Positions 1 to 8,633 of a stretch of DNA of 48,969 bases are shown one piece after another. The notes under the pieces are model-generated. The model was not told the DNA's origin and did not search any database. It worked only from the letters and a program-made list of their open reading frames with translations. The translations under genes and the position numbers were made by a program. The stretch is taken from the NCBI GenBank assembly GCA_014804365.1, contig JAAUZX010000017.1:72659-121627 (forward strand), in the 5' to 3' direction. How positions within the stretch are numbered: the first letter of the stretch is position 1; each line of letters begins with the position of its first letter. Origin of the DNA: Lachnospiraceae bacterium (GTDB lineage: Bacteria > Bacillota > Clostridia > Lachnospirales > Lachnospiraceae).

Positions 1-8
1 TATTGTTA

Positions 9-49
9 AGTAAAGTTATTTTGATGTATCAAAATAACTTTACTTTTTT
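9..49 (+). repeat. Perfect palindrome with T-run before DUF4143 remnant
   Basis: Two 17-base arms (9-25 and 28-44) are exact reverse complements around a 2-base centre, and six T's follow (44-49). As RNA this is a long AT-rich hairpin with a terminator-like tail; as DNA it could be an operator. It sits directly before the truncated DUF4143 reading frame, and the frame is closed by a stop at 35-37 inside the palindrome, so no N-terminal ATPase part continues upstream. A second perfect palindrome of different sequence precedes the intact DUF4143 gene at 761. Confidence 0.8.
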
Positions 50-523
50 ATGATTTATTCCATTGTACAATTAAATTATCTCGACCATATACAGACCTCA
101 TTGATTGTAAGCAAAGCGCAGCGTTATGATATTCGCGGAAAACAATTGCTTACAACATTGGATAAATATTTTCTGACGGATTTGGGATTAGGACGTATTC
201 ATAACAGTGGTTACAAGTTAGAAATGGGAGCAATGCTTGAAAATATTGTATACAATGAACTTAGGGATCGTGATTATGAGGTGTATGTCGGAAAGATACC
301 AAATGGTGAAGTGGATTTCGTCGCAGTGAAAGGTGATAAGAGAGAATATTATCAGGTAGCATATTATTTGGCAGAGCAGTCCGTAATTGACAGAGAATTC
401 GGCGCTTTTAAAGCGGTTGCCGACAATTATCCGAAATATGTTATCTCTATGGATAAGTTTGATTTTTCGAGGGATGGGATTGTTCACAAGAATGTAATAG
501 CGTTCTTAATGGAAGTTATATAG
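50..523 (+). pseudogene. C-terminal remnant of a DUF4143 AAA+ ATPase
   Basis: The 157-residue product matches only the C-terminal half of AAA+/DUF4143 proteins: a winged-helix tail, the RYDIRGK...DKYFLTDLGLG segment typical of the DUF4143 region, and a nuclease-like end in which GEVDFVAVK supplies the acidic residue and lysine. The Walker A and B ATPase part (about 200 residues) is absent and a stop at 35-37 blocks upstream extension. The ATG at 50 has no ribosome binding site and follows a hairpin with a T-run. I infer a deletion remnant; a short stand-alone nuclease-like protein is the less likely alternative. Confidence 0.7.
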
Positions 524-685
524 CATTCTTATACAAGGTTGTCACTATGAACATGGAGCAATGTGGGATCGCAGGAGTATTGGGAGATGATTGGGGAATA
601 GGAAAATGAAACATGGCAAGACTTTGAATATGAGTATGTTGGAAAAATTCTTTTCCATGTAACAAAGGGTTAATATATTCGTATA
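524..685 (+). other. Degenerate non-coding stretch, possible gene remnant
   Basis: No intact gene is seen. One plus-strand frame just before the stop at about 671-673 reads ETWQDFEYEYVGKILFHVTKG, which looks like a real protein C-terminus, but it is closed upstream by a TAG around 600. It may be the tail of another decayed gene. Confidence 0.3.
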
Positions 686-742
686 TTGACAGCCAAGAAT
701 AATTTAGGATAAAATAAAATATACTTTATTTTATCCTAAATT
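686..742 (+). promoter_or_regulatory. Promoter embedded in a perfect 18-bp-arm palindrome
   Basis: TTGACA (686-691) and TAAAAT (710-715) are separated by 18 bases, a good housekeeping promoter. The arms 701-718 and 725-742 are perfect reverse complements around a 6-base centre, so the palindrome covers the -10 box and the predicted start of transcription near 722. This arrangement suggests an operator for a repressor, possibly the encoded protein, or an RNA hairpin at the 5' end of the message. The ATG at 761 lies 19 bases after the palindrome. Confidence 0.7.
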
Positions 743-760
743 TATGAAAAGGGAAAAACG

Positions 761-1987
761 ATGCAGTATATAGAACGTACATTGGAACGCAAATTTTTGC
801 ATATGAATTCTTTTTTTAAAGCAGTACTCGTGACTGGCGCAAGACAGGTGGGAAAGACTACATTGCTGAAACATCTGGCGGCAGAGCAGAATCGTACCTA
901 TGTTTCCATGGACCACACTATGGTGAGAGCGCTTGCGAAATCAGATCCGGTATTGTTCTTTCAAACATATAAACCGCCGATTATTATTGATGAGATACAG
1001 AAAGCGCCGGAGTTGTTTGAGCAGATTAAGATTATGTGTGATGAGAGTGATGAGCGGGGACTATTCTGGCTGACCGGCTCACAACAGTATTATATGATGA
1101 AAAATATCCGCGAAACACTGGCAGGCAGGATTGGAATTTTAGAGCTGTACAGCTTATCAAAGAATGAAACGGAAGGATTGATTTTTCCGAATGAATTGGA
1201 TTTTTCTTTAGATTGTCTGCTGGCGAGACAACCGCTTGTGAGAAAAAATGATATTGAAGATGTGTTTGAACATATCTGGCGGGGCGGGATGCCGGATGCA
1301 TTGCGGGCGGATGCGGAACAACGGCAGGAATACTTTAATTCTTATATTGAAACATATCTTATGCGGGATGTGTCTGAGGAGGGAGGTATTACTGATTCGA
1401 TTCGGTTCCGCAAATTCTTAAATGCATGTGCTGCCCTGACTGCACAACAGGTTAATTACAAGACTTTAGCAGACGCTGCGGAAATCTCTCAGCCGACGGC
1501 AAAGGAATGGCTGCGTCTTTTGCAGGGATTAGGCATTATTTATCTTTTACAACCCTATGCAAATAATGAGTTGAAGCGGCTTACAAAAACCCCGAAACTG
1601 TATTTCTGTGATACCGGCTTATGCGCTTATTTATCTATGTGGCTGACCAGAGATACTCTGATGAATGGAGCGGCAAGCGGACATTATTTTGAAAATTATG
1701 TGGTGATTGAATTACTAAAGAATTATACTTACGCGTCTTCTAAAGCATGTTTAACATACTATCGGGATTCCAACGCAAAGGAGATAGATATTTTTGTGGA
1801 AGAAAACGGAGTGATTCATCCGTTGGAGATTAAAAAATCTGCGAATCCGGACAGACAGGAAATAAAAAAGTTTGAGGTGCTGGACCGTGTGGGAGCAGTA
1901 CGCGGGGATGGTGGGATTGTGTGCATGTGCGAGGAAGTTATTCCGATTGATAAAAGTAATTTTTTTATCCCGTGTAATCTGATTTAA
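761..1987 (+). CDS. AAA+ ATPase with DUF4143 nuclease-like C-terminus
   Basis: A 408-residue cytoplasmic protein. Walker A GARQVGKTT lies at about 26-34 and Walker B IIIDE at about 74-78, followed by the DUF4143 region. Near the C-terminus EIDIF and PLEIKKS (about 344-364) give the D...ExK pattern of PD-(D/E)XK nuclease folds. Full length for the family. The ribosome binding site is AAAAGGG, eight bases before the ATG. The cellular role of these ATPases is not established; they occur in many copies in anaerobes and behave like accessory genes. The promoter palindrome hints at autoregulation. Family assignment is firm, function unknown. Confidence 0.9.
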   Translation: MQYIERTLERKFLHMNSFFKAVLVTGARQVGKTTLLKHLAAEQNRTYVSMDHTMVRALAKSDPVLFFQTYKPPIIIDEIQKAPELFEQIKIMCDESDERGLFWLTGSQQYYMMKNIRETLAGRIGILELYSLSKNETEGLIFPNELDFSLDCLLARQPLVRKNDIEDVFEHIWRGGMPDALRADAEQRQEYFNSYIETYLMRDVSEEGGITDSIRFRKFLNACAALTAQQVNYKTLADAAEISQPTAKEWLRLLQGLGIIYLLQPYANNELKRLTKTPKLYFCDTGLCAYLSMWLTRDTLMNGAASGHYFENYVVIELLKNYTYASSKACLTYYRDSNAKEIDIFVEENGVIHPLEIKKSANPDRQEIKKFEVLDRVGAVRGDGGIVCMCEEVIPIDKSNFFIPCNLI

Positions 1988-2022
1988 AAATAATAGAAAA
2001 AGTTATTGAAGGAGGAAGCAGG

Positions 2023-2562
2023 ATGACAGAACAGCAAAGCAGAATATATTATACTGACGACGTGATAACAATTCGTGACATGAGAGAGGAAGACGCACCG
2101 ATTATCACGCAGGAGGAGATTGCACAAGGGTGGGATGCCACTACAGATAAATATGAGATGCGGCTGCGTGATCGGCAGGAAAAGAAGGCGGTTGTGCTAG
2201 TGGCGGAGTATCAAGGTAAAGTTGCGGGATATATTAATGTTTATCCTGATTCCACATGGGGAGCTTATGCTAATATGGGATATCCGGAAATTGTGGACTT
2301 CGGTGTTTTAGAAAAGTATAGGCGACATGGGATAGGCAGTAAGTTAATGGATGTTGCGGAGCAGATTGCAGGAGAGTACCATGACAAGGTGTATTTAGGA
2401 GTAGGGCTGCACAGCGGTTACGGCAGCGCCCAGCGAATGTATGTAAAACGCGGCTATATTCCTGATGGCAGTGGTGTATGGTATTGTGATAAGGTATGTG
2501 AGCCGTATGGGGCGTGTTACAATGATGATGACTTGGTGCTGTATTTCCTGAAGGAATTGTGA
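2023..2562 (+). CDS. GNAT family N-acetyltransferase
   Basis: 179 residues with the GNAT pattern: an N-terminal strand and helix opening VITIRDMREEDAP, a central VAGYINVYP strand, then the acetyl-CoA loop segment VLEKYRRHGIGSKLMDVAE (about 96-114) and a C-terminal Y(V)KRGY motif. The expected reaction is acetyl transfer from acetyl-CoA to an amine; the substrate cannot be read from sequence. A strong GGAGGAAGCAGG site precedes the ATG. It follows the DUF4143 gene by 35 bases and may be cotranscribed with it. Confidence 0.9.
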   Translation: MTEQQSRIYYTDDVITIRDMREEDAPIITQEEIAQGWDATTDKYEMRLRDRQEKKAVVLVAEYQGKVAGYINVYPDSTWGAYANMGYPEIVDFGVLEKYRRHGIGSKLMDVAEQIAGEYHDKVYLGVGLHSGYGSAQRMYVKRGYIPDGSGVWYCDKVCEPYGACYNDDDLVLYFLKEL

Positions 2563-2641
2563 TAGGAGAAAGTATATGCTTGCGGTGAAAATCGGTCATT
2601 CTTGTGATATTACTTTTTAGAAGATTTTCTTTGGCATCATG

Positions 2642-2710
2642 AAATCCGTATTTATTGTTACAGTTGTTTTGATTTGTATTAAAATCTGTAACAATAAATA
2701 TGGATTTTTT
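2642..2710. terminator. Long hairpin after the acetyltransferase gene
   Basis: Arms of 22 bases (2642-2663 and 2686-2707) pair with a single G-T wobble around a 22-base loop, and T's follow. It lies in the 338-base gap before the response regulator and probably ends transcription of the upstream genes. The stem is longer than needed for a terminator, so a small palindromic repeat is also possible. I see nothing else in the gap apart from the ribosome binding site of the next gene. Confidence 0.6.
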
Positions 2711-2900
2711 GTTTTGTAAACCGGGAATTCCTGTGCAGATGGTTTCGTCTATATAAAAGCACATCATCTTCATACGAAATTCATACCGCTATGTTACAAT
2801 AGGCAAAGTAAGTTACATGAGGCGCGCGGGGAGTACTCTTAATGGAATCTTACAGAAAACTGAAACAAGACAGAAACCGGATAGGAGCGGGATCAGAAAC

Positions 2901-3563
2901 ATGAATATTTTATTTTTGGAAGACGAGCCAACCATACGGGAAGTTCTGACCGAGTATATGAAAATGCAGAACTACAGCGTTACCTGTGCCGAGGACGGCG
3001 AAGAAGCGCTTAAGCTGCTCCAGGCACGGCAGTTTGATATGGCTGTGCTGGATATCATGGTGCCGAAGGTGAGTGGATTGGATGTTCTGCAGTACGTTAA
3101 AGAGCGGCATCCTGATATGGCGACAATCATGCTCACGGCGTTAGATGACGAGAAGACGCAGGTGCAGGCATTTAATTTCTATGCGGATGATTACGTGATT
3201 AAGCCGGTTTCTCCCATTATTTTATTAAAAAGGATGGAGACGATCTTACGCCGTGTAAAGAGATCAGGACCGCAGCAGGAGAAAGGGCTGGTGATCCATG
3301 ATGATTCATATCAGGCATATTATGACGGGAAGTCTCTGGAGCTTACGCTGAGTGAATTTTTACTGTTACAGATTCTCATGAGAGAGCCGAAGCGGGTTTT
3401 TACGAGAGAACAGTTGATCCTTCGGATTTTTAACGAGGATTATGTGGGCAACGACAGAATTATCGATGCGCATGTCAAGAACCTACGCAAGAAACTGCCG
3501 GAGGATTGTATCAGGACGGTGATCGGAGTAGGATATCAGTTTCGGGAACAGCAGACGGAATAG
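2901..3563 (+). CDS. OmpR-family response regulator
   Basis: A 220-residue DNA-binding regulator. The receiver domain (1-115) has the acidic pair E7/D8, phospho-acceptor D51 (VLDIMVP), a conserved T in MLTALDD and K near 101 (VIKPVSP). The C-terminal winged helix (about 125-218) ends with DAHVKNLRKKL...IGVGYQF. I start at the ATG at 2901 because the homology begins there with AGGAG upstream; an upstream in-frame ATG at 2817 adds 28 unconserved residues. It is followed by a sensor kinase and an ABC exporter, the layout of envelope or peptide-antibiotic stress modules. Confidence 0.93.
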   Translation: MNILFLEDEPTIREVLTEYMKMQNYSVTCAEDGEEALKLLQARQFDMAVLDIMVPKVSGLDVLQYVKERHPDMATIMLTALDDEKTQVQAFNFYADDYVIKPVSPIILLKRMETILRRVKRSGPQQEKGLVIHDDSYQAYYDGKSLELTLSEFLLLQILMREPKRVFTREQLILRIFNEDYVGNDRIIDAHVKNLRKKLPEDCIRTVIGVGYQFREQQTE

Positions 3564-3622
3564 TCAGCCGCTTCGCAGATATATGCGGTAAAGTATCAGG
3601 GTGGCATGGAATGGAGGAAATC

Positions 3623-5212
3623 ATGGGGCTCAGGAAAAAGACATTTCTATACAGTGTTGTACTTGCATTGATTATGATCGTCTTTGTCATAGGGTATTTT
3701 GTGTTGATGCTGCCATCGTTGTATGTGGATTATGTGTTGAACAGTAATCTGGAATCCGCTGTGGAGATTCAGAAGGGTTACATGGAGGAGAGATCTTACG
3801 ACAATCTGACGGTCAAAAACCCGTCATCGGTGTACACGTTGGAAATTCCGAATACAGGAGATGAGGTTTATTTAGCGGGGAAGTTTTTTAAGGCCACGGT
3901 CGAGGTTCGGAATGAAGAGCTATTGGATTTCTTAAATCAGATCAGAAGTGGAAATGCGAGCGATTCCGGTAACCTGGACGGAGAAGATTTTACGCAGTTT
4001 GTCGCTCAGTGGCGGGACAAATTCGAAGAAATATTTGCGGGGCAGAATCTGATCTCCGAAAATTTCCCCATTGAGATCAAGATGGAGCCAAAAAGTGGCG
4101 AACAGGTTTATAAAGGGGAATATTCTAAGCTGCATACCATTTCCGGCGATATCATCGTGTATGAGTGGGGAGTTTCGGATGGCAATTACAGTTATACGAC
4201 GTATGTTGCCATGGGACGAACGCAGGATGCTCTTATTATCACGGTTTTGCCTACTATGACTCCGCAGATGGAGGAGATCACGCCGATCGTTATGGGAAGT
4301 CTGCCGATGATCGTTGCAGTGATCTTTCTGGTAGTGTTGGTTTCTTCGGGGTTCTTTTCCGGCAGGATCGTTAATCCTATTATCCGGCTTGCCAATCATG
4401 CGGAGAGTGCGGGGATAGCGGGGCATTTTGAGACGGACGAATTTGCATTCGTATCAGACAGAAAAGATGAGATCGGTACTTTGGAACGAAATCTGCAGGA
4501 GCTGTATACAAGACTTCGTGACAGTTATGAGGAGTTGGAGTGTAAAAATCATATGCTGGAAGAAGAAAACGAGAGGCGGGAGGTATTCCTGCGGGCATCG
4601 TCCCATCAGCTTAAGACACCTATTGCCGCATCGCTCCTTCTGGTGGAAGGGATGCTAAACGAAGTCGGAAAGTATAAGGATACCAAAACGTATCTGCCGG
4701 AGGTTAAGCAGCAGCTTCTGTCCATGAGGAAGATCGTGGAGGATATTTTGTACCTGAATTATCATGCGAAGGATATGCAGCAGGAGGATGTGGCAGTTGA
4801 GGTGCTGGCGCAGGAGCTTGTAAGAGCCTATGCCGTGCAGGCGGAAGATAAGAAGCTGCAGGTGATAATAGATGGAAAAGGCATTGTCCAAACAGACAGG
4901 GAAATGTTGAAAAAGATTGCGGACAATCTGCTCTCCAATGCAGTGCAGTATACACCGGAACAGCAGAAGATCGTGATTGAAATTAGTGATACGAAATTAT
5001 CTATGACAAATTATGGAGTGACAATAGACGAAGAGTTGCTTCCGAATGTTTTTGAGCCTTTTGTCAGCAGTGACGGCAACAGGAAAGGGAGAGGGCTGGG
5101 TCTGTATGTAGCGGCGTATTACAGTAGGCTGGCAGGGTATAAGTTGAAGATTGAAAATATAGAAAACGGTGTGCGGGCAGGACTGTATTTTGAAAAAGTT
5201 ATGGCACAGTAA
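3623..5212 (+). CDS. Membrane sensor histidine kinase
   Basis: 529 residues: TM1 at about 8-30, an extracytoplasmic sensor region of about 190 residues, TM2 at about 223-245, a HAMP-like linker and coiled coil, an H box SSHQLKTP with the phospho-histidine near 327, an N box DNLLSNAVQYTP near 433 and a G box GRGLGLYVA near 490. The start is the ATG at 3623 with GGAGG five bases upstream; the ATG at 3611 overlaps that site. The partner is the regulator ending at 3563. Unlike Bce-type kinases it has a large external domain, so it may bind a ligand directly. Confidence 0.92.
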   Translation: MGLRKKTFLYSVVLALIMIVFVIGYFVLMLPSLYVDYVLNSNLESAVEIQKGYMEERSYDNLTVKNPSSVYTLEIPNTGDEVYLAGKFFKATVEVRNEELLDFLNQIRSGNASDSGNLDGEDFTQFVAQWRDKFEEIFAGQNLISENFPIEIKMEPKSGEQVYKGEYSKLHTISGDIIVYEWGVSDGNYSYTTYVAMGRTQDALIITVLPTMTPQMEEITPIVMGSLPMIVAVIFLVVLVSSGFFSGRIVNPIIRLANHAESAGIAGHFETDEFAFVSDRKDEIGTLERNLQELYTRLRDSYEELECKNHMLEEENERREVFLRASSHQLKTPIAASLLLVEGMLNEVGKYKDTKTYLPEVKQQLLSMRKIVEDILYLNYHAKDMQQEDVAVEVLAQELVRAYAVQAEDKKLQVIIDGKGIVQTDREMLKKIADNLLSNAVQYTPEQQKIVIEISDTKLSMTNYGVTIDEELLPNVFEPFVSSDGNRKGRGLGLYVAAYYSRLAGYKLKIENIENGVRAGLYFEKVMAQ

Positions 5213-5358
5213 ACAGGCAATTCAAAAGTAGAAGTAAGTGTGTTGCAGTGAAGAGTATAGAAAGCGGATACTTATAAGACAGTAACAGAGCAGAAACATT
5301 GCAGCTTGGGAACAACGGAAAAGTGATAATAAAAAGAGAGAAAAAAGAGGAGCACAAT

Positions 5359-6258
5359 ATGTTACTTACAATCAAACAATTACAGGTAAAATACGGCAAC
5401 CAGATTGCGCTACAGATCGACAAGCCGCTTTGCTTCGAGAAGGGGGAACGCATCGGAGTGATCGGTTCTAACGGTGCGGGTAAAACCACCCTCGTCAAGT
5501 CAATTCTCGGTCTGACAAATTATGAGGGCAGGATCGTGACACAGATAAAGCCGGAGCAGATGGCAGCGCATATGCAGACCAACGCGTATGTGACCACAAT
5601 GCCGGTAAAAAGAATCATGGAGACGATTCTGAATACAAAGATCAAAGAGAATAAAGAACTGCAGGATTTGATTGCTTTCTTTGAATTTGATCAATGTCTC
5701 TCAAAAAAATATAACACTCTTTCAGGAGGGCAGAAGCAGAAATTTACCATCATTATGATTATGATGCAGAAAGCGGAACTGACTTTTTATGATGAAGTCA
5801 CATCGGGATTGGATTTTGAGACCAGACAGAAGCTAATGGAAAAACTGGTGGAGTGGTATCGGGATAAAGATGACTCGTTGATCATCGTGTCTCACTACTA
5901 TGAGGAATTGGAGCAGCTGGCGGATAAGATCCTTCTGTTGGATCAGGGAAAAGTCGTTGCTTATGGCAAAACAGAGGAGCTATTTAAGACTTACTGCGGG
6001 GATGCGATTTTTATTCTGGAAAATAACCATACGAATAAAGAATTGACAGATGGGTTCCGCACTTTAAAATCACCCAATCATCTGATTGCCCTGTCCTGCT
6101 GTGACAAGGAAGAGGAAAAAAGATTGCTGTCACGTTTGGTAGATAATAATGTGAATTTTAAGCGAAGCAATTCGGATATCGAGATTATGTCCATCAATGC
6201 AAGAGAGCAGTTTTATGCGAATGCTAAGAATATAAATTCCGGTTCACAGTCTGCATGA
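5359..6258 (+). CDS. ABC transporter ATP-binding protein
   Basis: 299 residues. Walker A GSNGAGKT (36-43), signature LSGGQKQK (about 119-126), Walker B LTFYDEVTSGLD (about 140-151) and H-loop VSHYYEE. It powers the membrane protein encoded next (6345). The C-terminal 80 residues resemble the accessory tail of ABC-2 antibiotic or lantibiotic immunity ATPases. The ATG at 5359 follows GAGGAG; an upstream ATG at 5299 adds a lysine-rich, unconserved stretch. The upstream kinase and regulator probably control the pair. Confidence 0.92.
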   Translation: MLLTIKQLQVKYGNQIALQIDKPLCFEKGERIGVIGSNGAGKTTLVKSILGLTNYEGRIVTQIKPEQMAAHMQTNAYVTTMPVKRIMETILNTKIKENKELQDLIAFFEFDQCLSKKYNTLSGGQKQKFTIIMIMMQKAELTFYDEVTSGLDFETRQKLMEKLVEWYRDKDDSLIIVSHYYEELEQLADKILLLDQGKVVAYGKTEELFKTYCGDAIFILENNHTNKELTDGFRTLKSPNHLIALSCCDKEEEKRLLSRLVDNNVNFKRSNSDIEIMSINAREQFYANAKNINSGSQSA

Positions 6259-6344
6259 GCAGAAACCGGACAAAGATGATAAAGCAGAAAAGAATGTTTA
6301 TATAGTCAACAAATTGAGTCTATTTATAAGAAGGGATAATTATC

Positions 6345-7115
6345 ATGAATAAGAAAAAATGTAATATCAATATGGTTTTATATGAAATGAGAAATATCAA
6401 TGGCAACTTTATGGTCCATTTCTTCGGAATCGTGTTTCCGAATATGATGGCGCTGATCTTCTCGAAGACAATAGGAAGCCAGGTACCTGAAGCAGTCCGG
6501 CAGGAAGTTATCGTTTCCATTATGCTTAGTATGTCGCTGGTCATTCCTATGTCCATCATGTTTATCGGATATGGCGCATTATATTCTCAGGAAGTGGAAA
6601 ATGCGGTACCCTTAAGAATGCATCTTTTCGGTTTTCATGAGAGAAGTCTGCTTGCGGCGAAGATCATTGCGCATTTGATTTTCATGACGATCGCTTTTGT
6701 GATCTATGCTGTTTTTCAGATGATCACTATGGATATTCCGAAGCCGGCAGTTTCTTCGATCATCTGCCTGATTATATCTTTATACCTAATCGGGGTGATA
6801 CTTTTAGTGATTGCGCATTCGTTTGCCAATATTTTCCAGAAGTTCGGCATCACTTTTGGTATTACCATGTTTGTCTATTTTGTTCTGATGATGCTGACAG
6901 GTATGATGGGAATATCCACGGAACAGCTCCCGAAAGTGTTACAGAAAGTTGCATCAACATTGCCTATGACATATATCAGCAATGATTTTGCAGGTTTCTG
7001 GGAAGGCGGGTCATATAATTTTATGCCATTTATCCAGTCTTTTATCTTTTTGGGAGCTGTTGCAGGAATATTGATGATGTATGCGCAGTATCGGGATAGA
7101 CGGGTGATTAAGTAG
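6345..7115 (+). CDS. ABC-2 type permease
   Basis: 256 residues with about six hydrophobic segments, for example around 20-42, 60-80, 105-128, 135-160, 168-190 and 228-250. Length and topology fit an ABC-2 permease such as those of bacteriocin-immunity and drug exporters. GAAGGG precedes the ATG. It sits 86 bases after its ATPase gene and completes a regulator-kinase-ATPase-permease module. The substrate cannot be told. Confidence 0.87.
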   Translation: MNKKKCNINMVLYEMRNINGNFMVHFFGIVFPNMMALIFSKTIGSQVPEAVRQEVIVSIMLSMSLVIPMSIMFIGYGALYSQEVENAVPLRMHLFGFHERSLLAAKIIAHLIFMTIAFVIYAVFQMITMDIPKPAVSSIICLIISLYLIGVILLVIAHSFANIFQKFGITFGITMFVYFVLMMLTGMMGISTEQLPKVLQKVASTLPMTYISNDFAGFWEGGSYNFMPFIQSFIFLGAVAGILMMYAQYRDRRVIK

Positions 7116-7124
7116 GCTATATGT

Positions 7125-7307
7125 CTATTTCGTAATTCTACGCTTGTTATTTTCTTTTCTCATAAAATATAAAAGACCAACAATGACAAAACCAATCCCG
7201 ATGCATAAGTTGGATGCTCTCGTATGGAAGATACCTTCCAGTAACGTGATAAGACCTGATATCCAGAATAATACACCAATTATGATATTAATGACTCTGC
7301 TGCTCAT
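7125..7307 (-). CDS. Small two-helix membrane protein
   Basis: 60 residues, almost all in two hydrophobic helices (about 4-24 and 35-52) with a basic C-terminal tail (MRKENNKRRITK). The start is set by GGAGGT followed by five bases and ATG; an in-frame GTG four codons upstream overlaps that site. Convergent with the permease, nine bases away. I do not recognise a named family. The strong ribosome binding site argues that it is real. Confidence 0.7.
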   Translation of the reverse strand: MSSRVINIIIGVLFWISGLITLLEGIFHTRASNLCIGIGFVIVGLLYFMRKENNKRRITK

Positions 7308-7417
7308 AAGTACCTCCACAAATAATATTTTATGTTAACTAGATGTCGGTTACATTGTATCACAAGATGGAAGAAGCAGCGCTTTCAATATTTTCCATCG
7401 GAAGGGTTTCTGGGCGA

Positions 7418-7449
7418 ATTTTATGACACAAACTATACATTTTATGACA
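7418..7449 (+). promoter_or_regulatory. 21-bp-spaced direct repeat, candidate operator
   Basis: ATTTTATGACA occurs at 7418-7428 and again at 7439-7449. The 21-base period is two DNA turns, as for dimeric regulators such as LytTR proteins. It lies between two divergent genes and just before a terminator-like hairpin. The identity of the binding protein is unknown. Confidence 0.45.
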
Positions 7450-7450
7450 T

Positions 7451-7500
7451 AACCCTGCGAAAATAGCTGTTTTGGGCTATTTTGCAGGGTTTTCATTTTT
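7451..7500 (+). terminator. Terminator-like hairpin in the leader of the 7622 gene
   Basis: Arms AACCCTGC(G)AAAATAGC (7451-7467) and its complement at 7476-7491 pair with one bulged G, followed by TTTCATTTTTT. No plus-strand gene ends here: the left neighbour is transcribed away. The hairpin therefore acts either as an attenuator for the gene at 7622 or is left over from a lost gene. The rest of the 314-base gap holds the direct repeat and the AAAGGAG site before 7622. Confidence 0.65.
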
Positions 7501-7621
7501 TGTGGTGAAACTTTTAAGAATGCTGATTCGTATTATTGTTATAAAGGATTGCGTAGCAGAAAATCGTTTTACAACAAGAGGTGGATCAACATATAGAGGA
7601 TATCAGAAAGGAGCAGCAACG

Positions 7622-8518
7622 ATGGACTTCGGATTTACAAGTAAAATGGGCGAGTATTATTTACAGGCTCTTGCCGGAAAGAATGCAGCAGTGAAGAGCA
7701 CGACGGCGAAAAATACATCGGTAACAAGGCATGGTGGGGTCAGCTTTGGAAATATTGTATCGACTAAATCTGCACAGAGAGTATCAGGGCGGGAAAATGT
7801 GAACCTGACGAATTTTAAGAGTCGGTTACAGGCGATGTTTCCGGGTGCATATTATCATGTGATGGATGCTTCTAAGATTCCGCAGGGAACATGGCAGAGA
7901 ATGGATTTTCCGTTTGAAAAATTTTTTGCAAAAGAAGTAGATGAATCGGTTTTAAATTGGACGCCAAGCGGGACAAATCCGGCGATGACAGATCCGAAAG
8001 TACAATCCAGGCTGGATTCGGTACTAGGGCAGCATTCCATCGTCGTACCGCCGGCGTTGGAGGAAAAAATAAAAAGTGATCCGGCAATGGCAGATAAGAT
8101 CATGGCAAATATCAATCATCTTCTTGCGTGGAACGGTTATCCCGTGCCCGGCAGAATCAATTCAGCGCTGATCGTTCTGGATGAGAACGGGGAAGTTGCA
8201 CGCTGGAATCTGATCAGCGGTGGCGGCGGATTTACCGGACCGACAGAAGCGGAACAGAGACGGTTTGAAGAAGATCAGAAGGCAAAAAAGATAAGGCGTG
8301 CGAAATATGCCCGGATTGTGGAAGAGTACGCCTTAAAGCGTAAACTGCAGGAGATGGAAAGAAACAAAGCGTATTATCAGGAGAGTGTAAAGGCACTGCC
8401 GTTATCTTCCGTATATCAGAGAAGAATCAGGGAGGCAATGAACAGCGTATCTCATAGTTTAGTTTCGGCATCAAAGGCTGATGTGATGACAAATTCTATT
8501 ACGGGAGCGAATAAATAG
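7622..8518 (+). CDS. Uncharacterised soluble protein
   Basis: 298 residues, no signal peptide or membrane segment. It starts with a small-residue, basic N-terminal stretch (MDFGFTSKMGEYYLQALAG...), has a middle globular part, a Gly-rich turn (SGGGGFTG near 204) and a charged, probably coiled-coil segment (about 210-265). The ATG at 7622 follows AAAGGAG; an upstream in-frame ATG at 7472 lies inside the terminator hairpin. I recognise the general look of uncharacterised Lachnospiraceae proteins but no function. The 8634 gene and the 9393 lipoprotein follow on the same strand. Confidence 0.8.
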   Translation: MDFGFTSKMGEYYLQALAGKNAAVKSTTAKNTSVTRHGGVSFGNIVSTKSAQRVSGRENVNLTNFKSRLQAMFPGAYYHVMDASKIPQGTWQRMDFPFEKFFAKEVDESVLNWTPSGTNPAMTDPKVQSRLDSVLGQHSIVVPPALEEKIKSDPAMADKIMANINHLLAWNGYPVPGRINSALIVLDENGEVARWNLISGGGGFTGPTEAEQRRFEEDQKAKKIRRAKYARIVEEYALKRKLQEMERNKAYYQESVKALPLSSVYQRRIREAMNSVSHSLVSASKADVMTNSITGANK

Positions 8519-8633
8519 CAATATATAGATAACTGTGAGGGTTAATCGGATATATCAATGCAAATGTATTTGCCGTTGGATATATTTAATGGAAGAAGAG
8601 AAGTGATAAAACAGAGAAAGGAAGAAGATTAAA

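Noticed and set aside
7472..7621. 50-residue N-terminal extension of the 7622 gene
   Set aside because: It begins inside a terminator hairpin, has no binding site, and AAAGGAG stands before the ATG at 7622.
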